Shown here piece after piece: positions 5,131 to 7,115 of a stretch of DNA of 7,115 nucleotides. The position numbers and the translations under genes were made by a program. This DNA comes from Acidobacteriota bacterium (GTDB lineage: Bacteria > Acidobacteriota > Terriglobia > Terriglobales > Acidobacteriaceae). The DNA is taken from the NCBI GenBank assembly GCA_021851625.1, contig JAJZCX010000075.1:1-7115 (forward strand), written 5' to 3'. The notes under the pieces were generated by a model that saw only the letters and a program-made list of their open reading frames with translations, searched no databases and was not told the DNA's origin. How positions within the stretch are numbered: the stretch's first letter is position 1; every line of letters starts with the position of its first letter.

Positions 5131-7115
5131 ATGCGGCACTTATTGGCTCAGCTTGCAGGCAACACTGCGTTGGTGAATGCACTCTGTGCGATCCAAACTT
5201 GCCCAGCACCCGGCTATACCGAGCAACAAAAAGACATTTTGCGTTCTTGCTTTCTCTTGCTGCGACAAGCGCTGGTGGAATTGCGATTCATCTTTACGCA
5301 CACACAGCAAACTGACTTCACTGAGGTTCTACTTGCAGCAAAAAGTGCTTTGCAGCAAGACTCTAACGGCGTGGCCTTGGCGCTCGGCACAAAGGTTCAG
5401 CACCTGCTGGTGGATGAGGTGCAGGACACATCTGTCACGCAATTTCTTCTCTTTGAAGCATTGGTTGCAAGTTGGGATGGCCACAGCCAAACCGTCTTCC
5501 TTGTCGGCGACCCCAAACAATCCATCTACCGCTTTCGCAATGCAGAGGTCGCGCTCTTTTCGTATGCACAGCGCAACGGTCTTGGTTCGATCTCACTCGA
5601 ATGCATCACACTCACGAAAAATTTTCGTTCCCAAAAAACTCTGATTGAAACCGCCAATGATTGGTTCGCCGCGGTCTTTGCAAATGGCGGCCAGCACGAT
5701 GCCATTTCCTTCACTCCATCGCTTCCAGTGCGTTCAGACATAACGGAGAAGCATGTTCGTTGGTATCCACGCCTGCTTCAAAACAAGGAACAATCTGCAC
5801 AATCCTCCGATGCAATCGAGGCGCAGGAAATATGCGCTCAAATCGAGCAAATCCAAATGCAAAAGCGTGCCGATGGCCAACCGAAGAGTATCGCCGTTCT
5901 CGTTCGAAAAAAATCGCAGGCGATCCCTATTTTGGCTGCGCTCCGCGAACATGAAATCGCCTACCACACGGTGGACATGGACACGCTTGCCGATCAGCAA
6001 CCGTTGCTAGACTTGCTCGCGTTGACGCGAGCACTACTTCATGCGGCGGATCGAACCGCGTGGCTGGCTGTTCTCCGCGCTCCTTGGTGCGGGCTAACAC
6101 TCGCTGATCTGCACGTGCTTTGCGGAACCGATCAAGAACCATTCCGCGCCAATACCATCCCAGAACTCATACAGCAACGCATCGAACTGCTCAGCGCAGA
6201 TGGCCAATTCCGAGCGAAACGCACCTGGACAACAATGCAGCAGGCACTGGAGTTGCTACATCAAGAAAAACTCTCTGTGCTCGTCGAACGTCTTTGGAAT
6301 AGCCTCGGTGGGCCTGCCTGCATAGCTCCAGAGGAGCATCCTGCGCTCGATCAGTTTCTGGATTTACTCGGCAAAATTGAGACAGAGCCGACTCCGATCA
6401 GCGGCGCGCACATCGAAGAGCGCATGCAGAAATTATTTGCCAACATACCTGTACTCCATGAAAATCCAGTTGAAATTCTCACCATTCATAAAGCCAAGGG
6501 GCTGGAGTGGGATGTGGTCTTTCTGCCCGGACTCCACAAAAAATCACGTCGCGCAGACAAAAAACTGCTCCTGTGGTCGGAAGAGTGGTCGATGGATGAC
6601 ACCGCGGAACCACGCATTTATCTAGCCCCCATTCAACACGCAACAGAAACAGAGTATCCAACCAAAAAGTGGCTTTCCAATCGGTTGCGTGACCGTGACA
6701 TTGAAGAGATGCGCCGACTCTTTTACGTGGCCTGCACGCGCGCACGGGATCAACTGCATCTCTTCGCGGAAGTCAAAGTTGGTAAAAATGGCAAGCTGAC
6801 AACGCCCGATGCCTCTCAACTGCTTTCCATTGCGTGGCCTTTTGCAGAGCCATTTTTCGCAGCCATCACCGTGCAAAATGAATCATCGGGAACGCTGCTG
6901 AAAATGCCGGCACCTTCCGTAGAGGATCGTTTGAACGTGCTGCCATCTCTCGCCGCGCAAGAAGAGAATGCATCCATTCCTTTGTCTAATTTTCGTCGGC
7001 TGCCCGCGGATTGGCACCCGGAAACGTTCTTGTCCGATGTGATGATCCCCGGCAACACGATGCAGTCCCAAACTGCGGAGACTACAGATGCAGCGCACCT
7101 GCTGCGCCCCCAGGG
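5131..7115 (+). CDS. AddA/RecB-like UvrD-family helicase, C-terminal part (cut by right window edge)
   Basis: At least 661 residues, open to the window end, in the same frame as the N-terminal part. Residues 92-100 (LLVDEVQDT) are Walker B/motif II, with Val where DEFQDT is more usual. Residues 126-138 (GDPKQSIYRFRNA) are motif III, 160-168 (TLTKNFRSQ) motif IV, 450-466 (LTIHKAKGLEWDVVFLP) motif V and 528-545 (RRLFYVACTRARDQLHLF) motif VI. These are the 1A second half and domain 2 of a UvrD/RecB helicase. Walker A is missing here because it lies before the TAA at 5128-5130. ATG 5131 follows that stop with no gap and no nearby Shine-Dalgarno sequence, so expression as a separate chain would need termination-reinitiation. 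A C-terminal nuclease domain, present in AddA and RecB, would lie beyond the window and cannot be judged. No other stop or frameshift occurs in the visible part. Confidence 0.87.
   Translation, partial: MRHLLAQLAGNTALVNALCAIQTCPAPGYTEQQKDILRSCFLLLRQALVELRFIFTHTQQTDFTEVLLAAKSALQQDSNGVALALGTKVQHLLVDEVQDTSVTQFLLFEALVASWDGHSQTVFLVGDPKQSIYRFRNAEVALFSYAQRNGLGSISLECITLTKNFRSQKTLIETANDWFAAVFANGGQHDAISFTPSLPVRSDITEKHVRWYPRLLQNKEQSAQSSDAIEAQEICAQIEQIQMQKRADGQPKSIAVLVRKKSQAIPILAALREHEIAYHTVDMDTLADQQPLLDLLALTRALLHAADRTAWLAVLRAPWCGLTLADLHVLCGTDQEPFRANTIPELIQQRIELLSADGQFRAKRTWTTMQQALELLHQEKLSVLVERLWNSLGGPACIAPEEHPALDQFLDLLGKIETEPTPISGAHIEERMQKLFANIPVLHENPVEILTIHKAKGLEWDVVFLPGLHKKSRRADKKLLLWSEEWSMDDTAEPRIYLAPIQHATETEYPTKKWLSNRLRDRDIEEMRRLFYVACTRARDQLHLFAEVKVGKNGKLTTPDASQLLSIAWPFAEPFFAAITVQNESSGTLLKMPAPSVEDRLNVLPSLAAQEENASIPLSNFRRLPADWHPETFLSDVMIPGNTMQSQTAETTDAAHLLRPQ

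Noticed and set aside
5128..5133. Programmed readthrough or stop-codon recoding at the TAA
   Set aside because: TAA followed by A is an efficient stop context, there is no TGA for selenocysteine, and no stem-loop was evident just downstream. Mutation, base-call error or reinitiation are simpler explanations.
5177..5644. Plus-strand open frame of 155 codons, suggesting a frameshift in the helicase gene
   Set aside because: Walker B, motif III and motif IV are encoded in the original frame, so there is no frameshift; only the in-frame TAA interrupts the gene.

Overview
The window looks like chromosomal DNA from an Acidobacteriota bacterium, probably class Acidobacteriia (the Terriglobus, Granulicella, Edaphobacter and Acidobacterium group). 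This rests on recognising the left-end TonB-dependent receptor, which has an N-terminal carboxypeptidase-regulatory-like domain (Oar-like) typical of that group. It also rests on a small secreted protein with a CCRRNGxHHC motif that I remember as recurrent, and uncharacterised, in these bacteria. No database search was possible, so the taxonomy is an inference.

There are two divergent transcription units. The left unit runs on the minus strand: a 120-residue Cys/His/Met-rich exported protein (1196 to 834), then, after 61 bases, the N-terminal 257 residues of the TonB-dependent receptor (772 to 1), cut by the window edge. The two probably form a small envelope or uptake module. A short region of about 64 bases (1197-1260) separates them from the right unit.

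The right unit runs on the plus strand and encodes an AddAB/RecBCD-like double-strand-break processing pair. The first gene (1261-4107) is an AddB-like protein with a PD-(D/E)XK nuclease domain, a complete four-cysteine Fe-S cluster signature and no recognisable Walker A motif. Next comes an AddA/RecB-like superfamily 1A helicase, starting at 4108 directly after the TAG stop. The family's role is to resect DNA ends for homologous recombination, with the helicase subunit as motor and the AddB-like subunit supplying a nuclease.

The most striking point is that the helicase gene is split. An in-frame TAA at 5128-5130 separates a 340-residue part with Walker A and motifs Ia/Ib from a part of at least 661 residues with Walker B and motifs III to VI. 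The reading frame is identical on both sides and an ATG directly follows the stop. The protein reads as colinear with a normal helicase, and the stop replaces one residue. The cause may be a nonsense mutation, a base-call error, or a true two-subunit helicase made by termination-reinitiation. From 1210 to the right end, 5.9 kb, one frame is interrupted by only two stop codons (4105-4107 and 5128-5130), each followed immediately by ATG.

I see no RNA genes, CRISPR arrays, insertion sequences, attachment sites or convincing terminators.
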